The notes under the pieces: generated by a model
Seen by the model: only the letters and a program-made list of their open reading frames with translations
What the model was told of the DNA's origin: nothing
Database searches by the model: none
Shown here: piece by piece, positions 8,892 through 18,216 of the stretch
Numbering within the stretch: position 1 is the stretch's first letter
Layout: each line of letters opens with the position of its first letter
Source of the DNA: JAJFUB01 sp964622325
GTDB taxonomy: Bacteria > Armatimonadota > Zipacnadia > Zipacnadales > UBA11051
Assembly (NCBI GenBank): GCA_964622325.1
Contig: CAZUOJ010000003.1
Coordinates: 34,614 to 98,613, forward strand
Length of the DNA stretch: 64,000 bases
Reading direction: 5' to 3'
Position numbers and translations under genes: made by a program

Positions 8892-9896
8892 ATGGAGAAC
8901 ATTCGTGTGGGGCTACAAGGTTGTGGCGGGATGGGCAAATCGCTTGCCAGTCAGCTTCTAACAATTGAGGGCGCCCAGCTTGTCGGCGGCGCTGACATTT
9001 CCGAAGAAAGCCGTCAAAAATTTGCGGAACAATTTCAGTTGCCTGTTTATCCGAGCCTTTCAGAGATGCTGGAAGCGGCGGAAATTGACGCCGTAATCGT
9101 CGCCACGCCCAATCATCGGCATGCGCCGGATACAATTGAAGCTGCACGAGCCGGAAAACATGTCTTTTGTGAAAAGCCCATGGCTTTGACGCTGGAAGAT
9201 TGTGAGGCCATGATCGAAGCGTGTCGACGAGCCAATGTGAAGCTGCAAATCGGACAAGTGCTGCGCTATCTGCCAGATTTTAGTGAGGCAATTGAATTAG
9301 TGCAGGCTGGCGCTTTAGGGGAGCCGCGGCACGGCCTTATCTTTCGTTATTCAGGCCCACGCGAAGATTGGGGCCACACATGGCGTGATGATCCGCAGCA
9401 AGTCGGCCATCATCTCTTTGAAGTGGCTGTGCATGAATTAGATTTTGCACGCTGTGTCTTTGGCCAGCCTGTCGCTGTCAGTGGCTGGGATGTTCCTTTA
9501 ACGAATGACAATAAGCTGTGGGCGCGCGCTATCACAGGCACTATTGAATTCGCCAGCGGCGCTATTTGTGTGCTGATTGAAGGGATGTTCAATCCCCTTG
9601 GACGCACAGAAGTGGAAATTTCTGGCAATGCCGGAGCTGTGCGTTTTCAATGGGGACAGAACTTTCATTACAAAAGTCTTTCCGGACAAGAAGAATGGGC
9701 GAAATCTTCCACGGAGCTTGCCGAGGGCAGAGAATCAGGCCTGCGACGGGAATTGCGAGAATGGATTGAAGCCATTCAGGAGGACAAGCCCTGCACAATT
9801 CCGGGCGAAGAAGGCAAAGCGAATATAGAGCTGGCGCTGGCGATATTGCAATCCAATGCGCAAAAGCGCCGTGTGGAATTGCCGCTTGTCCGCTAG
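8892..9896 (+). CDS. Gfo/Idh/MocA-family NAD(P)-dependent oxidoreductase
   Basis: A 334-residue oxidoreductase that most likely oxidises or reduces a hydroxyl group on a sugar, inositol or sugar derivative using NAD(P). The N-terminal Rossmann fold starts with GLQGCGGMGKSLA, and the family hallmark CEKPMAL with its catalytic Lys lies at about residue 95. A second active-site region includes HELDFARCVFG. AAGGAGG lies eight bases before ATG 8892. The 47-base gap after the ATPase gene suggests cotranscription, though the two functions have no obvious link. Confidence 0.88.
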   Translation: MENIRVGLQGCGGMGKSLASQLLTIEGAQLVGGADISEESRQKFAEQFQLPVYPSLSEMLEAAEIDAVIVATPNHRHAPDTIEAARAGKHVFCEKPMALTLEDCEAMIEACRRANVKLQIGQVLRYLPDFSEAIELVQAGALGEPRHGLIFRYSGPREDWGHTWRDDPQQVGHHLFEVAVHELDFARCVFGQPVAVSGWDVPLTNDNKLWARAITGTIEFASGAICVLIEGMFNPLGRTEVEISGNAGAVRFQWGQNFHYKSLSGQEEWAKSSTELAEGRESGLRRELREWIEAIQEDKPCTIPGEEGKANIELALAILQSNAQKRRVELPLVR

Positions 9897-10029
9897 CTGG
9901 CTGAAAAATTGCCATGGCTTTTTGGAATTATTGTCCTTGTCTTTGTCAAGGATTAAATAGGCAAAAGGCTTGTATCGCGGGAGAATAATTCCCCTGGAGC
10001 TTGATCAGAGAAAGGGGGAGGCCATCTTT

Positions 10030-11646
10030 ATGCCCCTCCGCATGCCTCATTTGCCGGCAATTTGGGCAAACACAGTCGCCAAGCTGCCCAACGCTGCGGC
10101 CTTCCTTTATGAAGATAAAGCGCTTACATATCAGGAAGCCGAAGCGTATATCGCCCGCGTTGCGGGCTTTTTGGCCGATGTTGTGGGCTTGGAAAAAGGG
10201 GATCGTGTCGCCCTGGCCGTGCCGAATTGTCTGGAGTTTATTATCACATATTGGGCGACATTGCGGCTGGGCGGCGTTGTAGCGCCTGTCAACACACGCT
10301 TGCGTGCGGATGAGCTGCGCTATGTGCTCCAAAATTGCGGGGCAAAAGCTATTCTTGTCCATGAGCAAACATGGGAGGCTGTAGCGGCAGCTTTGGCGGA
10401 AGAGGGGCTTTCTCCCCAAATTCTTTTGGCCTCATCCACAGGCATTTCTGTGGGGGATGAAAATGCCGTATCTATAAGGCCTCCCGCTCCAACAAGCTCG
10501 CTTGGAGAGCAGACGACGGAGAAAACAGCCTCTGTGACGCCTTTTTCAGCGGCCTTGATGTATGAGCGTCCCGCGAGCTCCTGGGCAAACATAGCCACAG
10601 AAGATTTAGCCATTATTCTGCACACATCCGGCACGACAGGCGTGCCTAAAGGTGCCATGATGCGTCATACGGATTTGCTTTTCAATGTAGCAAACGCCAT
10701 TTTAGCTCATTCCTTTCGGCATGAAGATCGCCATCTGCTCGCTATTCCCTGTTTTGCGCCGACAGCCGCCTACAGTTTGATAGCCAGTTCGGCATATCTG
10801 GGCAGTTGTATTGTGATTGCGCCGCGGCCTCATCCGCCGGAACTGATTGAGCTGATTGAACGCCATCGCTGTACAACATTCATTGGCGTGCCCACGCTGT
10901 TTCATCTTGTCCTACAAGAGCCCCGCTTAGCGACGGCAGATTTGTCTTCATTACGGCTGATTGCCTACAGCGGCTCGCCAATGCCGGCGCGCACAATCCG
11001 ACAATTGCGCGAATTTTTCCCTCATGTCGCCCTACACAATTTCTTTGGCTTGACAGAAACGATTTCCATCACACATGTTCTGCCTTCGGCGGACGCTATC
11101 CGGCGGGCGGATTCCATCGGCAAGCTATTGCCGGAAGTTTACGCCAAGATTGTAGACGAGGAAGGCCGTGAGCTGCCGCCAGGGGAAATTGGCGAGCTCT
11201 GCATCCGCCGTGACAATGTGATTCCGGGCTATTGGAATCGCCCGGGACTGTTAGAAGAATCTATACAAGAAGGCTGGTTCCATACAGGAGATTTAGCTCA
11301 TATAGACGAAGAGGGCTATTTTTACATTGATGGACGCAAAAAAGAGCTCATCATTGTTGCCGGGCAAAATGTGTATGCCCATGAAGTGGAAAAAGTCATT
11401 CTGCAACATGAGGGCGTCCGCGAAGTAGCTGTGTTAGGCGTTCCCGCTACAGGCGTGCGCGCCGCTTTGGGAGAGCTTGTCAAAGCTGTTGTCGTGTGTC
11501 AGCCAGATGTGCAGCTGAATGCTCTGGATATCAAGCGGCATTGTGCCCGCCTACTCCCCAGCTATAAAGTGCCGCAAATTGTAGAATTTCGTGAGGAATT
11601 GCCGCGCAATGCCGCTGGAAAAGTGCTCAAACGGGAGCTGATGTAA
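10030..11646 (+). CDS. AMP-forming acyl-CoA synthetase/ligase (ANL superfamily)
   Basis: A 538-residue adenylate-forming enzyme that would activate a carboxylic acid, probably a fatty or aromatic acid, to its CoA thioester. It shows the P-loop-like LHTSGTTGVPKG at about residue 196, the NFFGLTE adenine-site motif, FHTGDLAHIDEEGYF, the hinge DGRKKELI and the C-terminal PRNAAGKVLKREL with the catalytic Lys. An in-frame upstream start exists at 9970, but ATG 10030 is preceded by AAAGGGGGAGG and fits the family's usual beginning. The chain length of the substrate cannot be judged. A hairpin shared with the convergent gene follows the stop. Confidence 0.9.
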   Translation: MPLRMPHLPAIWANTVAKLPNAAAFLYEDKALTYQEAEAYIARVAGFLADVVGLEKGDRVALAVPNCLEFIITYWATLRLGGVVAPVNTRLRADELRYVLQNCGAKAILVHEQTWEAVAAALAEEGLSPQILLASSTGISVGDENAVSIRPPAPTSSLGEQTTEKTASVTPFSAALMYERPASSWANIATEDLAIILHTSGTTGVPKGAMMRHTDLLFNVANAILAHSFRHEDRHLLAIPCFAPTAAYSLIASSAYLGSCIVIAPRPHPPELIELIERHRCTTFIGVPTLFHLVLQEPRLATADLSSLRLIAYSGSPMPARTIRQLREFFPHVALHNFFGLTETISITHVLPSADAIRRADSIGKLLPEVYAKIVDEEGRELPPGEIGELCIRRDNVIPGYWNRPGLLEESIQEGWFHTGDLAHIDEEGYFYIDGRKKELIIVAGQNVYAHEVEKVILQHEGVREVAVLGVPATGVRAALGELVKAVVVCQPDVQLNALDIKRHCARLLPSYKVPQIVEFREELPRNAAGKVLKRELM

Positions 11647-11745
11647 GCTGTAACATTTAATAGTTTTCTTTTTGCTTCGTATCTAGTGATTGTTAACATT
11701 TTTTGTCCCAAAAAGACAAAAGCCGAAGCCAAATTGATAAGGCAA

Positions 11746-11776
11746 AAGGGGCAGGGCTTTTACAGCCCTGCCCCTT
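11746..11776. terminator. Perfect 13-bp hairpin between convergent genes
   Basis: AAGGGGCAGGGCT pairs exactly with AGCCCTGCCCCTT around a five-base loop. It lies between the stops at 11646 (plus) and 11829 (minus), so it probably ends transcription in both directions. No clean T-run follows on either strand. Confidence 0.6.
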
Positions 11777-11828
11777 GAGGGCGACACAGGACAGCGGAAA
11801 TTCTGTATTTCTTTTTTGGCATTATAGT

Positions 11829-12497
11829 TCAAGCTTGGACGGCACCAAATCCCTGTATCATTTCCATAATGGCACGGCGGATTTCCTGCGGCGCCGCGCC
11901 AGCTTTCTTCATTTCTTCAATCTTTTCAAATATCTGCTGGCGTTGTTCGTCTGTCAAATCTTCAAATAAAAACTTTAATATTCTCCGCGCTTCATGTGTC
12001 TGGCCTGTTTCCTGAGGGGCTTTGAGGGCCGGCAGCTCTATCCCCCAGCCTTTCAGCATCTCCTGAACAGCTGCCCGGATCTCTTCCGGCCTGGCGCCCC
12101 CCTGCCGCAGCTCCTTAATCTTCGCCTGCAGCTGCTGTCGCTGCTCCTGCGTCAATGGCACATTGACGCCCAACCGCAAGCCCAAGCCTCTGTCTGGCTT
12201 GCCCGCTTCGCCTTTGGCTTGTCCCGCCGGCAGCTCTATCCCCCAGCCTTTCAGCATCTCCTGAACAGCTGCCCGGATCTCTTCCGGCCTGGCGCCCCCC
12301 TGCCGCAACTCCTTAATCTTCGCCTGCAGCTGCTGTCGCTGCTCCTGCGTTAAGGGCACATTAATGCCAAAACGGGCGGCCAGGCCTTTTCCTGTGTTTG
12401 GCTCTGCCTGCGGAGCGGCTTGTTGGGCAAAGATTATTGTCATAGCAATGGACAAAAGAAAGAAACAAATAAGACAATACAGCATAATCTTTCTCAT
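11829..12497 (-). CDS. Secreted LTxxQ-repeat protein (Spy/CpxP-like helical repeats)
   Basis: A 222-residue exported protein. It begins with a signal peptide (MRKIMLYCLICFFLLSIAM, cleavage expected after the following FAQ). The mature part holds three helical repeats of about 42 residues, each opening with LTQEQRQQL or LTDEQRQQI and closing near MLKGWGIELP or MIQGFG. The LTxxQ spacing recalls Spy/CpxP periplasmic chaperones; a chaperone or envelope-stress role is inference. Repeats one and two are nearly identical in DNA, showing recent duplication. ATG 12497 is preceded by AAAGGAGTGGGG; earlier in-frame ATGs would spoil the signal peptide. Confidence 0.65.
   Translation of the reverse strand: MRKIMLYCLICFFLLSIAMTIIFAQQAAPQAEPNTGKGLAARFGINVPLTQEQRQQLQAKIKELRQGGARPEEIRAAVQEMLKGWGIELPAGQAKGEAGKPDRGLGLRLGVNVPLTQEQRQQLQAKIKELRQGGARPEEIRAAVQEMLKGWGIELPALKAPQETGQTHEARRILKFLFEDLTDEQRQQIFEKIEEMKKAGAAPQEIRRAIMEMIQGFGAVQA
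12028..12152. repeat. 125-bp direct repeat, copy A, inside the LTxxQ gene
   Basis: This block matches 12226-12350 with a single base difference. The period is 198 bp (66 codons), so copy-number change would keep the reading frame. Confidence 0.9.
12226..12350. repeat. 125-bp direct repeat, copy B, inside the LTxxQ gene
   Basis: Partner of 12028-12152, one mismatch in 125 bases. The identity exceeds what protein conservation needs, which points to recent duplication or gene conversion. Confidence 0.9.
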
Positions 12498-12617
12498 CTT
12501 CCCCACTCCTTTCAAATCATTTGGCATGCCAGATGAATTCATTTTTTTATGACGCAGGAGATACAAATTTATTCCTGACTCTCCCATAAGGATTGGGGAA
12601 TTGTGTGTAGCTGGGCA

Positions 12618-14020
12618 TCAAATCACTGTGCCGGGCGGAATTGTCGTTCCCCGGGGGATTATGACAATGCCTTGACGGACAACAAATAATTCTTCGTCTT
12701 TGTCTTCGTGATGATGGGAGGCGTTAATTATTACATTATCGCCAATGCGACAATTTTTGTCGACAATCGCTCCCTGAATATGGCAATGGCGGCCAATGCC
12801 TAAGGGGACGGAAAAATGCTGGGCCTGGCGCAGGCTTTCATTTTCAAAATAATCCAGCCCCATCACGATGGAATCACGAATTATCGTCCCCGCGCCTATA
12901 AGCGTGCGCACGCCAATGACAGAACCAAATATTTGCGCCTGTTCAATCACACAGCCATCAGCAATCATGCTTTGTTCAATGGAGCAATTTTGCAGGCGAG
13001 TGGGCGGCAGATGGCGAGGATGTGTATAAATGGGCGCTTCTTCGTCATAAAAATTAAAAGGCGCCTCCGGGCGCGTCAGCGCCAGATTGGCTTCATAAAA
13101 GGCGCGGATCGTGCCAATATCCTCCCAATAGCCATGAAACAGATAAGCATTAACATAAAAATCGCGAATGGCTTGAGGAATAATCTCGCGCCCAAAATCC
13201 TCCTTGCTTTCATCCGAAAGAAGCTGCAATAAAACATCCGTATCAAACAGATATATTCCCATGGAGGCCAGATGCGTGCAATCTCCATAGGGTTGCGGCA
13301 GAGCCAGGCGCTGCAGCTGCTCGGGCGTGCGAGGCTTTTCCACAAAATCCACAATCCGCGTCCCCTCCATTTGTAAAATGCCTAATGAAGAAGCCTTTTC
13401 AGGCTGCACAGGAAGAACGGCGATTGTCACATCAGCCTTTTCTTGTTCGTGCACAGCAATNNNNNNNNNNNNNNNNNNNNNNNNNNNNNNNNNNNNNNNN
13501 NNNNNNNNNNNNNNNNNNNNNNNNNNNNNNNNNNNNNNNNNNNNNNNNNNNNNNNNNNNNGCACAGGAAGAACGGCGATTGTCACATCAGCCTTTTCTTG
13601 TTCGTGCACAGCAATCAATTCCCGAAAATCCATCCGATATAATTGATCGCCAGACAAAATTAACACATGATCTGCCTGAGACAAATCTAAATGACGCACA
13701 TTCTTGCGCACAGCATCTGCCGTGCCCTGATACCAATCAGCGCTTTCCATCGTCTGTTCTGCCGCCAGAATATTGACATAGCCTTTTGTGAAGGCGTCAA
13801 AATTGTATGTAGTACGGATATGGCGATGCAGAGAATGCGTATTGAATTGTGTCAACACAGAGATGCGTCGCAGGCCTGAATTGATGCAATTGCTGAGAGG
13901 AATGTCAATCAGGCGATATTTCCCCGCCAGCGGCACAGCTGGCTTGGCACGTTCTTTAGTCAGAGGATAAAGTCGCGTCCCGCGGCCGCCGCCCAAAATG
14001 ACAGCAATTGTGCCCGCCAT
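12618..14020 (-). CDS. glgC: Glucose-1-phosphate adenylyltransferase (interrupted by an assembly gap)
   Basis: GlgC makes ADP-glucose from glucose-1-phosphate and ATP, the committed step of bacterial glycogen synthesis. The N-terminal part shows the nucleotide loop ILGGGRGTRLYPLT, then KPAVPLAGKYRLIDIPLSN and ILSGDQLYRMD. The C-terminal part is the left-handed helix typical of the enzyme. A 100-N gap (13461-13560) splits the frame, but its flanks repeat 55 bases. Joining 13561 directly to 13405 restores one uninterrupted frame of 415 residues, the normal length. The gene is therefore probably intact and the break artificial. ATG 14020 has GGGAGG upstream. Confidence 0.92.
13406..13460. repeat. 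55-base contig-end overlap, left copy
   Basis: Identical to 13561-13615 across the N run. It is almost certainly an assembly artefact, not a biological repeat. Confidence 0.9.
13461..13560. other. Assembly gap of 100 N
   Basis: A run of exactly 100 undetermined bases, the default scaffold gap size. Because the flanks overlap by 55 bases and glgC becomes continuous when they are merged, the true gap is probably negative in length. Confidence 0.95.
13561..13615. repeat. 55-base contig-end overlap, right copy
   Basis: Second copy of 13406-13460; see the gap entry. Confidence 0.9.
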
Positions 14021-14233
14021 AAAAATCCTCCCACTTTGCGCGTCAATAAAGAGTTTTCGATTCTCGTAAGCTCACACAATGAGCGCTTGAGCATTTATTC
14101 CGCTTTATATGTTTCTTTTTAGTTTGTAAGGCTCCTTGTGTCTTTCTAGTGTTTTCCCAAAAGCTCGTGCCAAGACGAAGAAAGGATTTTGTCAGTCAAA
14201 AAAGAATCTAAATTAAAAAGGCAGTGCTCAGCT

Positions 14234-15307
14234 ATGGCGCTATCAGAACGCGAAAATTATATTCGAAATGTTCGCATGACAGGGCCGGAATGGATGCCGT
14301 GTACTGTGGCCATATCCGGCGCTTCATGGAATCAATGGCGCGAGGAGATGGAGGAAGTCTGCTTGCGTCATCCGACGCTCTTTCCGGGCTTTCAAAAGGG
14401 CCAGCGGGATTTTGACAATTGGGATTTTGGCCCTGCCCATCGGGCAGGAGAGGATTTCACGGACGCCTGGGGCGTTGTGTGGCATAGCGAAATAGACGGC
14501 ATTGAGGGCGTTGTCGTGCATCATCCGCTGGCAGACTGGGAAGCTCTGAAGACATATCAGGCGCCCGATCCGCTCCAAACAGGCGATCGCGGGCCTGTGG
14601 ATTGGGAGGCAATTCGGCGCAATGTAGCCACAGCTAAAGCGGCCGGACAGCTTACACAGGGCTCTTTGGCGCATGGCTTTTTGCTGATGCGTATGTATTA
14701 TTTGCGAGGCTTTGAAAATCTTATGCTGGATTTTGCTACAAACGAGCCTCGCTTACACGATTTGATTCGGCTGATTAATAATCACAATCGCGTCATTGTG
14801 GATCAATATCGGGCGATGGGCGTGGATGTCATTCATTTTCCTGAAGATTTGGGGACACAGACAGCCTCTTTAATTAGCCCCAAACATTTTCATCAATGGA
14901 TTATGCCGGCATATAAGGAGCTCATGCAGCCTTGCCGGGAGCAAGGCATAATTGTCGGCTCCCATAGCGATGGCTATATTATGGAGCTTATAGATGATTT
15001 GTTAGAGGCGGGGCTGGATATCATCAATCCCCAGGATCTTGTGAACGGCATCGACAATCTGGCGCAATATGTAAAAGGGCGAGCCTGCATTAAATTGGAC
15101 ATTGATCGCCAAAAAATTGTGCCCTTCGGAACTCGCAAAGAAATCCACGATTTGATTGAAGAGGAAGTGCGGAAATTGGGCAGCCCGCAGGGCGGCCTGG
15201 AGCTTATCTGTGGCATTTATCCTCCGACGCCGCCAGAAAATGTCGATGCCGTCTGTGAGGCGATGGAGGAATTCCGCACATATTGGTTTGACGGCCGCGG
15301 GAAATAG
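14234..15307 (+). CDS. URO-D-superfamily protein (methyltransferase-like, not HemE)
   Basis: A 357-residue member of the uroporphyrinogen-decarboxylase superfamily, which also contains corrinoid methyltransferases such as MtaA and CmuA. It lacks the N-terminal RQAGRY motif of true HemE. The C-terminal half carries IIVGSHSDGYIMELI and GLDIINPQD, typical of the barrel of non-heme members. The metal-binding His/Cys pattern of MtaA is not evident. A methyl-transfer or demethylation role on sugar-like compounds is inference. ATG 14234 has no strong ribosome site; TTG 14189, close behind AAAGGA, is an alternative. It is divergent from glgC. Confidence 0.7.
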   Translation: MALSERENYIRNVRMTGPEWMPCTVAISGASWNQWREEMEEVCLRHPTLFPGFQKGQRDFDNWDFGPAHRAGEDFTDAWGVVWHSEIDGIEGVVVHHPLADWEALKTYQAPDPLQTGDRGPVDWEAIRRNVATAKAAGQLTQGSLAHGFLLMRMYYLRGFENLMLDFATNEPRLHDLIRLINNHNRVIVDQYRAMGVDVIHFPEDLGTQTASLISPKHFHQWIMPAYKELMQPCREQGIIVGSHSDGYIMELIDDLLEAGLDIINPQDLVNGIDNLAQYVKGRACIKLDIDRQKIVPFGTRKEIHDLIEEEVRKLGSPQGGLELICGIYPPTPPENVDAVCEAMEEFRTYWFDGRGK

Positions 15308-15409
15308 AGATCCGAAATTATCTATTTTAGTTTTAAAAAAAGACGTTGAGCTACAGCAACACATAATAGGCTAACGAGCCCTTTGTAGGGGCAAAAAGGA
15401 GCATTTTTA

Positions 15410-18154
15410 ATGTGTCGTTTAGCTGTCAGCATGTTAGGGCTATTTGTGACAGGAGCCCTCATGGCTGCGGCGCTCCCCACAATCGATGTCGCACAAAGCC
15501 AGATAAAGCCCGCCGGAGACATTCGACAAGAAGGCGACACGCTCATTTTAACAATGCATTTAGGCGAAGGGCCGATGGCGGAGGCGCGGCTGCATTTTCG
15601 GGAGCCAATGCAGCTTCACGGAAAAGAGCGTCTTGTCATTGAAGCACGCGGAGAAGAGGCGACGCAGACATTTCTTATTGTTTCGCGGCTTACATTTCTG
15701 GGGGCAGACGGCACAGAAGCTATTTATGAGCCTGATTTATTGTTCCCCATCACATGGACATTGTCTGATATTCTTTTCGCGGATATAGACAAGCCCATGC
15801 CCAATAGCTTAATAGGCATGCGCTTCAGCTTCTGGGCTCCCGATAGCGCCAGCAGCACAATCCGTCTTGCCTTGCGCCGCCTAGAAAGCCAGTCCGCGGC
15901 AGAATTAATCGCTGAATTGCGTCCTCGGCCTGCCAAAAGACGGGCGCTTCCTTTGAAAAAAACGCTTCCCCCATCCTCCTCAGGAGCCCAATGGACAAAT
16001 TTAGGCCCGGGAGGGGGCGGCTGGTTCCGTACAGTCGCGATATCTCCGCATGACGGAGTGTGTTTTATTGGCGGCGATGTGGGCGGCATTTACATAAGCC
16101 GAGACAAAGGACGCTCGTGGCAAATATGCAATGAAGGCTTGATCAATCTTTATGTGAATTGCTTTGCTTTTCATCCCACAGATCCGCAAATTGTATTTGC
16201 CGGCAGCAATGGCGGCCCGCTCAAATCCACAGATGGCGGCCGTACGTGGAAACTGAAGCGACAGGGCTTGCCGCCGCTTTTGACATTTGGGATCAGCGCG
16301 CCTATTGCGGCGCTGATTGTGGATTATGCCCAGCCGTGGCGTGTTTTGGCGGGCGTAGGCCACGAGCGCGATTATGGACATCTACGTGCGGAAACACAGG
16401 GCGGGCGGATCTTTCTCAGCGAAGATGGAGGCGAAAGCTGGCGCCCTGTTACGCTGCCGTTAGGCCCCAACGCAAACACAGCTTCCGTATTATGCCTTGC
16501 ACAGCATCCGGCACAGCCTCAAATTTTCTACGCTGTAACGCCGCTGGGCTTATGTCGCAGCACGAATAGCGGCTCCACATGGGAGCGCTGGGGCAGCGGC
16601 TTGGACGGCTATAAATTGTGTTTTCTGGCATTCCGCCGCGATAATCCTGATATCATGCTGCTGAGCGCTTGTGAAGGGCCTGATGGCTACAGCGCTGTTT
16701 TGCGATCTACAGACGGCGGACGCACATGGCAATCTTGTGGCACAGGCTTGCCCGCCAGGGAGAGGGCCGCGTGGCGGCTCGTCGCCGATCCTGTGCAGCC
16801 CCAGCGCTTTTATTTAGGCTATAATAGCCATGCGGGATTATATGTGACAGAAGATGGCGGAGATACATGGCGCCGTTTCAGCTCTATCCGTCAAACGCGC
16901 TGGGCATGGGCTTTCGCGCATGCAATCATTACAGGGCTGGATATAGATCCCCAAAATCCTGAACGTATTGTTTTTTGTGATGATGTGGATATCTGCCAGA
17001 CGCTGGATGGCGGCCGTACATGGGAATCTGTGATTGCAGATTGTATCCAGCCGGCCACAGCGGAGCAGCCCGCCAGATGGCGCGGAAGAGGCTGTGAAAT
17101 TATGTGCCTCACAGGCCCGCAAGCAATTGCTGTGGATCCCAGCAATCCGCACACAATTTTTGTCGGCTATTGGGATTTGCATGCCTGGCGCAGCGATGAT
17201 GGCGGCGCATCGTGGAGTCGCATTATTAATGGCACAACAGCCCATTATGGACGAATGGGCGCTGTCTTGCTGGATCCTGCCAATCCTGATGTCCTCTGGA
17301 TGTCCATTGGACACAATTATGATCGTCAGCGCATATACATGAGCGTGGATGGCGGACACACATTTCGGCTTGTAGGCCACGAACATGGCGGCTTGCCGCC
17401 CGGAGGCATTTTCACGCTGATTTGTGATCCTGCAAGTCCGCCCGAACGACGGACTTTATTTGCCGGCATTTCAGGATTCGGCGTATATCGCAGCAAAGAC
17501 GGCGGCTTTTCGTGGGAGGAATCTTCCACAGGCTTGCCGCCTGAATCGCGGATGATTAAGCAGCTGGCGATGGATCCACGCAATCCCCGACGACTTTATG
17601 TTGCCGCTGGCGCTCATTATCATCCTGAAGCAAAGCAACGTGTGAAAGGCTATCTTGCTGTCAGCGACAATGGCGGCGTGCACTGGCGAATTACAAAAGC
17701 CAACATTGAGCCGCAATGTCTGCTTGTGGATCCGACAGATCCACGCCGCCTGTACGCCGGCAATCGTAATTATTCAGGCGTGGATTATCCCAATGCCCTT
17801 TATTATTCTACGGATTGCGGGGAAACATGGACAGCCATTTCGCAAGATGTTTTTGCCCGCGGGCCCGGGCTACGGCAAGGCGATCAGGGCTGGCGCTGTT
17901 ATGTCTTCTGTTTAGCCGCGGATCCGACAACGCCCGGATTATTGTATGCAGGCCTGACAAACGAAAGCTACGATGAAAGCAATGGGCCCGGGCTGTATGT
18001 CTCGTATGATTATGGGCAAACATGGCAGCCCTTTTCGGCCAGGGGCCTCAGCCATCGCAATATCGGGGCGTTGCTCGTGGATCCTGTTAATCCAGCCCGC
18101 CTGTACATTGGCACATCAGGCAATGGCCTGTTTCGCTGGGGCCCCGCGCCCTGA
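15410..18154 (+). CDS. Secreted BNR/Asp-box beta-propeller protein (sortilin/GH74-like)
   Basis: A 914-residue exported protein with an N-terminal signal peptide (hydrophobic to about residue 22), a beta-rich domain to about residue 150, and a long propeller region. I count 13 Asp-box motifs of the S-x-D-x-G-x-T-W type, for example STDGGRTW, SEDGGESW and SDDGGASW, spaced some 50-70 residues apart. That many boxes fits two seven-bladed propellers, as in GH74 xyloglucanases and VPS10/sortilin-type proteins. I could not identify the catalytic Asp pair of GH74, so glycosidase activity is unproven. AAGGAG precedes ATG 15410 by ten bases. Confidence 0.8.
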   Translation: MCRLAVSMLGLFVTGALMAAALPTIDVAQSQIKPAGDIRQEGDTLILTMHLGEGPMAEARLHFREPMQLHGKERLVIEARGEEATQTFLIVSRLTFLGADGTEAIYEPDLLFPITWTLSDILFADIDKPMPNSLIGMRFSFWAPDSASSTIRLALRRLESQSAAELIAELRPRPAKRRALPLKKTLPPSSSGAQWTNLGPGGGGWFRTVAISPHDGVCFIGGDVGGIYISRDKGRSWQICNEGLINLYVNCFAFHPTDPQIVFAGSNGGPLKSTDGGRTWKLKRQGLPPLLTFGISAPIAALIVDYAQPWRVLAGVGHERDYGHLRAETQGGRIFLSEDGGESWRPVTLPLGPNANTASVLCLAQHPAQPQIFYAVTPLGLCRSTNSGSTWERWGSGLDGYKLCFLAFRRDNPDIMLLSACEGPDGYSAVLRSTDGGRTWQSCGTGLPARERAAWRLVADPVQPQRFYLGYNSHAGLYVTEDGGDTWRRFSSIRQTRWAWAFAHAIITGLDIDPQNPERIVFCDDVDICQTLDGGRTWESVIADCIQPATAEQPARWRGRGCEIMCLTGPQAIAVDPSNPHTIFVGYWDLHAWRSDDGGASWSRIINGTTAHYGRMGAVLLDPANPDVLWMSIGHNYDRQRIYMSVDGGHTFRLVGHEHGGLPPGGIFTLICDPASPPERRTLFAGISGFGVYRSKDGGFSWEESSTGLPPESRMIKQLAMDPRNPRRLYVAAGAHYHPEAKQRVKGYLAVSDNGGVHWRITKANIEPQCLLVDPTDPRRLYAGNRNYSGVDYPNALYYSTDCGETWTAISQDVFARGPGLRQGDQGWRCYVFCLAADPTTPGLLYAGLTNESYDESNGPGLYVSYDYGQTWQPFSARGLSHRNIGALLVDPVNPARLYIGTSGNGLFRWGPAP

Positions 18155-18216
18155 GGAAATGGATAACGAAAGCTTCTCCACAGACAGCCTCACAACGGAT
18201 GGCCTCGCTTTTGTGC

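Noticed and set aside
13327..13776. Frames running through the N gap
   Set aside because: They translate unknown bases and the artificial duplication, antisense to glgC.
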